Positions 5,570-8,878 of a stretch of 8,878 nt of DNA are shown piece by piece. The notes under the pieces are model-generated. The model was not told the origin of the DNA. It did no database searches and was given only the letters and a program-made list of their open reading frames with translations. Position 1 is the stretch's first letter, and the number at the start of each line of letters is the position of its first letter. The translations under genes and the position numbers were made by a program. The DNA lies in assembly GCA_003695505.1 (NCBI GenBank), contig RFIY01000098.1, forward strand, positions 1 through 8,878. Direction: 5' to 3'. The stretch is from J088 sp003695505 [NCBI: Candidatus Dadabacteria bacterium]. Its GTDB lineage: Bacteria > J088.

Positions 5570-7207
5570 ATGAACAATTCGAACCAGATGCAAGAAGATT
5601 TTGAACGCGAGGGGATGCGGGGAGACCTGCAGTTCGGCACGCACTACGGCATCATCGAACACGGCGCCACGACCTGGCCCGATGCCCCGGCGATCGAGGA
5701 CGGCGAGACGACGATCACGTTCGACGAGCTGCGACAACGCGTCCGCGACAGCGCCAGGGCGATGATCGCAGCCGGGATCGAAGCCGGCGACCGCATCGCG
5801 ATCTGGGCGCCCAACATCCACGAGTGGATCCTTGCCGCACTTGGCGCGCAGGCGGTCGGCGCCATCGTCGTCACCGTCAACACGCGCTACAAGGGAGCCG
5901 AGGCCGCCTGGCTGCTGAACAAGTCGGGCGCAAAGGCACTGTTTTCGGTGCGCGGTTTTCTGGATACCGACTATTTCGAACTGCTCGACCGTTGTGGCGA
6001 GCCAACGGACACCGTCCAGCATCGCGTCGTGCTGCGCGGCGACGCCGCGAACCATACCGGCTGGGCCGACTTTCTCGATGCGGGAGGATCGATCAGTGAC
6101 GCGGATCTCGATGCGCGTATCGCGGCCGTCTCCCCCGATCAGACCGCCGACATCATTTTCACGAGCGGCACGACCGGCAATCCCAAGGGAGTGATGTGCA
6201 GTCACGCACAGAACCTGCGCGCATTCCGCGACTGGGCCGAGGTCACGGGTCTGCGCGCGGGCGACCGCTACCTGATCGTGCTCCCCTTCTTCCACAGCTT
6301 CGGCTACAAGGCCGGCATCCTCGCCTCGCTGATGATGGGCGCGACGATCCTGCCCGAACCGGTCTTCGACGTCGATCGCGTCCTCACGCGTATCGAACGG
6401 GATCGCATCAGCGTCCTGCCGGGGCCACCGGCGTTGTACCAGTCGATCCTTGCTCGCGAGGATCTTGAGCAACACGACCTGTCCAGCCTGCGGCTCGCCG
6501 TCACCGGCGCGGCCGCGATTCCGGTTTCGCTGATCCACGAGATGCGCGACCGCCTGCATTTCGACACGATCATCACCGGCTACGGCCTGACCGAGGCAAC
6601 CGGCGTCGTCACGATGTGCCGCTACAACGACGACCCCGAAACGATCGCAACCACCAGCGGCCGCGCCGTCCCGGGCGTCGAGGTCGCGATCTTCGACGAC
6701 GACAACAACCCGTTGCCTGCGAACACGCCGGGCGAAGTCGTCGTCAGAGGCTACAACGTGATGCAGGGCTATTTCGCAGATCCCGAGCAAACCGCCGAAA
6801 CCATCGATGGCGACGGCTGGTTGCATACCGGGGACATTGGCGTCCTCGATGAACGTGGCTACATCCGCATTACCGACCGCAAAAAGGACATGTTCATCGT
6901 CGGCGGCTTCAACGCCTACCCTGCCGAAATCGAAAACCTGATGGCCCGCCACCCGGCCATCGCCCAGGTCGCCGTCGTCGGCATGCCGGACAAACGCATG
7001 GGAGAAGTCGGCTGCGCCTTCGTCGTACCGCGCGAAGGCGCGACGGTCGACGAAGCCGAGCTGATCGCTTGGTGCCGAGAGCAAATGGCCAACTACAAGG
7101 TGCCGCGCCGCGTGATCGTTGTCGATGCTCTGCCCACGAACGCAACGGGCAAGGTCCTCAAGTACGAACTGCGCGATCGGGCGCGCGAGCTGGTCACCGA
7201 CGCATGA
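5570..7207 (+). CDS. fadD3: FadD3-like HIP-CoA ligase (acyl-CoA synthetase)
   Basis: 545 residues, full length for an AMP-forming acyl-CoA synthetase. Motifs in order: P-loop TSGTTGNPKG (198-207), LPFFHSFGYKAG (238-249), YGLTE (338-342), TGD (420-422), hinge DRKKDMFIVGG (436-446), and catalytic Lys528 in TNATGK. FHSFGYKAG and the overall sequence resemble FadD3, which in actinobacteria joins CoA to the propionate side chain of HIP with ATP and so starts degradation of rings C and D. The company of ipdABC and fadE31 supports this substrate. It lies 26 bp after the SDR gene. ATG 5570 has only a weak upstream GGCAGAA; ATG 5588 is a possible later start with no better signal. The stop overlaps the next gene's ATG. 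The specificity comes from context plus remembered similarity. Confidence 0.88.
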   Translation: MNNSNQMQEDFEREGMRGDLQFGTHYGIIEHGATTWPDAPAIEDGETTITFDELRQRVRDSARAMIAAGIEAGDRIAIWAPNIHEWILAALGAQAVGAIVVTVNTRYKGAEAAWLLNKSGAKALFSVRGFLDTDYFELLDRCGEPTDTVQHRVVLRGDAANHTGWADFLDAGGSISDADLDARIAAVSPDQTADIIFTSGTTGNPKGVMCSHAQNLRAFRDWAEVTGLRAGDRYLIVLPFFHSFGYKAGILASLMMGATILPEPVFDVDRVLTRIERDRISVLPGPPALYQSILAREDLEQHDLSSLRLAVTGAAAIPVSLIHEMRDRLHFDTIITGYGLTEATGVVTMCRYNDDPETIATTSGRAVPGVEVAIFDDDNNPLPANTPGEVVVRGYNVMQGYFADPEQTAETIDGDGWLHTGDIGVLDERGYIRITDRKKDMFIVGGFNAYPAEIENLMARHPAIAQVAVVGMPDKRMGEVGCAFVVPREGATVDEAELIAWCREQMANYKVPRRVIVVDALPTNATGKVLKYELRDRARELVTDA

Positions 7208-8877
7208 CCCTGGACTGGCGGCAGTGGCCCGCGGACCTCTCGCCGCACTGGCGTGAAGCCGAAACACGGCTGTTGTCACCTGGATCACCGTTCGAGCTGA
7301 CCGAGAACGCCGGCAGCGGCCTCGCGACCTTCCGCAATATCGCCCCAAATCTGGGAGCACTGCTCGCGCAGGCGCAGACATTCGCGGAACGGTCCTACAT
7401 CATCTACGACGACGGCGCACATCACGCCGAGCTGACGTTTGGCGACCTGTATGATCGAGCGCGCCGTTTCGCCGGATGGCTGCAGTCTGAACACGGCCTG
7501 CAACCGGGTGATCGCGTTGCGATACTCGGCGCGAACACGATCGAATGGGTCGTCGCCTTCTGGGGTACCATCGCAGGCGGCGGGATCGCCGTCGCACTCA
7601 ATGCGTGGTGGACCGCCGCCGAAATCGCGGCCGCGCTTGAGCGCACCGCACCTCGGCTGACGCTCGTCGATGCGAAGCGACGGGAACGCCTCCCCGACAG
7701 TGCGGCCGCCGCACCGCTCGACGAATCGCTGCTGGACACCATCCGCAACACAGAACCGGTCGCCAGCCCACACCAGGCCGCGCCCGACGACACCGCCGCG
7801 ATTCTGTTCACGAGCGGTACGACCGGTCGCGCACGGGGCGTGATGCAGACCCACCGCAACATGACGACCCTGGTCATGTGCAACTTTTTTCACGGCGCAA
7901 GAATGGCGCTCGCGGGCGCTCTGGCCGCCGGCGTCGACCAGCCACCGGCCCCCGAGCCCGCCGCCGTACTGGTGACGAGTCCAATGTTTCACGTCTCCGG
8001 TTTGCACAACGCCGTGCTGACCGTCCTCGCCGGTGGCGCGACGGCGATCCTGCCGGGCAGCCGCTTCCGGCCGGCGCACGTCGCCAGCCTGATCGAACGG
8101 TACAGGATCAAGTCCTGGGGCTACACCGAAACACTGCTGCGCCGCCTGCTCGAGGCACCGGATATCGACAAGCATGACCTGTCCTCGCTGGCCGTCATCG
8201 GCGGCGGCGGTTCGCCCATCCCGGCCGCCCTGCAGGACAAAGCGCGAACGACGATCCCCAGCGCCGCCGCCACCTTCGGCGTCGGCTACGGCCAGACCGA
8301 ATGCGGCTCGCTGGCAACCCTGAACCCGGGACCCGAGCTGGCGGCGCACCCCGATTCGGTCGGCCGCCCCGTACCCACGGTGCAGATCGAGATCCGTGAC
8401 GAAACCGGAAAGCCGGTCGAAGACGGCGTCGAAGGAGAAATCTGGGTCCGCAGTCCGATGGTGATGCCGGGCTACTGGAACGATCCAGAAGAAACTGCTG
8501 CCGTGCTTTCCGAAGACGGCTGGCTACGCACCGGAGACTGGGGCGCGATCCGCGGCGGACGCCTGTACATCGCCTCACGCAAACGCGATCTGATCCTGCG
8601 CGGCGGCGAAAACGTCTATCCGGCCGAGATCGAGGCCCGCCTGCTCGAGCATCCACAGGTCGCGGAGGCCGCGGTGGTCGGCGTCGACAGCGCCGAATTC
8701 GGCCAGGAGGTCAAGGCAGTGATCGTGCTGGCTCCGGGTCAGCAGCCGGACGTCGATGCGCTGCGCGACTGGTGCGCCGAAACGCTGGCCTACTTCAAGG
8801 TGCCGACCCACTGGGAGATCCGCAACGAACCATTGCCTCGCAACGCCGTCGGCAAGGTGCTGAAGCACGAGCTGTAG
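7204..8877 (+). CDS. Second AMP-forming CoA ligase, substrate unknown
   Basis: 557 residues, complete, ending one base before the window end. Motifs: P-loop TSGTTGRARG (203-212), YGQTE (362-366), TGD (443-445), hinge SRKRDLILRGG (458-468), ENVYPAEIE (469-477), and Lys551 in NAVGK. The P-loop has Ala-Arg where the family usually has Pro-Lys. The protein stops six residues after the catalytic Lys, with almost no tail. All other core motifs are present, so I expect an active acid-CoA ligase. ATG 7204 overlaps the fadD3 stop (ATGA) with no clear Shine-Dalgarno sequence, which implies translational coupling and a related job. It differs strongly from fadD3 outside the motifs, so it is not a recent duplicate. 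It might activate another steroid-derived acid such as a side-chain carboxylate, but nothing seen shows which. Confidence 0.87.
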   Translation: MTLDWRQWPADLSPHWREAETRLLSPGSPFELTENAGSGLATFRNIAPNLGALLAQAQTFAERSYIIYDDGAHHAELTFGDLYDRARRFAGWLQSEHGLQPGDRVAILGANTIEWVVAFWGTIAGGGIAVALNAWWTAAEIAAALERTAPRLTLVDAKRRERLPDSAAAAPLDESLLDTIRNTEPVASPHQAAPDDTAAILFTSGTTGRARGVMQTHRNMTTLVMCNFFHGARMALAGALAAGVDQPPAPEPAAVLVTSPMFHVSGLHNAVLTVLAGGATAILPGSRFRPAHVASLIERYRIKSWGYTETLLRRLLEAPDIDKHDLSSLAVIGGGGSPIPAALQDKARTTIPSAAATFGVGYGQTECGSLATLNPGPELAAHPDSVGRPVPTVQIEIRDETGKPVEDGVEGEIWVRSPMVMPGYWNDPEETAAVLSEDGWLRTGDWGAIRGGRLYIASRKRDLILRGGENVYPAEIEARLLEHPQVAEAAVVGVDSAEFGQEVKAVIVLAPGQQPDVDALRDWCAETLAYFKVPTHWEIRNEPLPRNAVGKVLKHEL

Positions 8878-8878
8878 C

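Noticed and set aside
5540-7381. 613-codon open frame on the minus strand opposite fadD3
   Set aside because: It lies fully antisense to a gene with all acyl-CoA synthetase motifs; its translation shows no recognisable domain and is a GC-rich shadow.
7285-8349. 354-codon minus-strand open frame opposite the second ligase
   Set aside because: Low-complexity Arg/Gly/Asp-rich shadow with no domain; the plus-strand ligase explains the region.

Overview
The window is about 8.9 kb of GC-rich, tightly packed bacterial DNA. It carries seven complete genes and one gene cut by the left edge, in two divergent operons around one regulatory region. The proteins match the set that bacteria use to degrade the last two rings (C and D) of steroids, through the bicyclic intermediate HIP (3aα-H-4α(3'-propanoate)-7aβ-methylhexahydro-1,5-indanedione). 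The strongest matches, from memory of the Mycobacterium tuberculosis proteins, are IpdA, IpdB, IpdC, FadE31 and FadD3. I infer an aerobic steroid degrader. A proteobacterium fits the near-consensus sigma70-type promoter and the dense ATGA-coupled operons, but the phylum is not proven by what I can see.

Left operon, minus strand, transcribed from about 4695 toward position 1: ipdA (3712-4557), ipdB (2960-3715), ipdC (1845-2963), a FadE31-like acyl-CoA dehydrogenase (682-1848), and a second, degenerate acyl-CoA dehydrogenase subunit (1-672, continuing off the left edge). The first four are joined by 4-bp start/stop overlaps, and the fifth follows after 9 bp.

Centre (4558-4772): a divergent control region. 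It holds two copies of an 18-bp imperfect palindrome whose core fits the actinobacterial KstR operator consensus TnnAACnnGTTnnA. A near-consensus promoter (TTGACA, 17 bp, TACACT) points toward ipdA, and a candidate extended -10 promoter lies almost on top of the start codon of the right operon.

Right operon, plus strand: an SDR-family protein lacking the usual catalytic Tyr and Asn (4773-5543), a FadD3-type HIP-CoA ligase (5570-7207), and a second AMP-forming CoA ligase of unknown substrate (7204-8877) overlapping fadD3 by 4 bp.

How they work together (known pathway plus inference): FadD3 activates HIP to HIP-CoA. After side-chain oxidation, IpdC is placed at the bicyclic CoA-ester stage. 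EchA20, not in this window, opens ring D. IpdAB opens the remaining ring. The FadE31/32-type dehydrogenase then starts beta-oxidation of the linear methyl-oxo-diacyl-CoA. The SDR and the second ligase have no firm place in the pathway. ipdF, ipdE1/E2, echA20 and fadA6 are absent and would be expected nearby.
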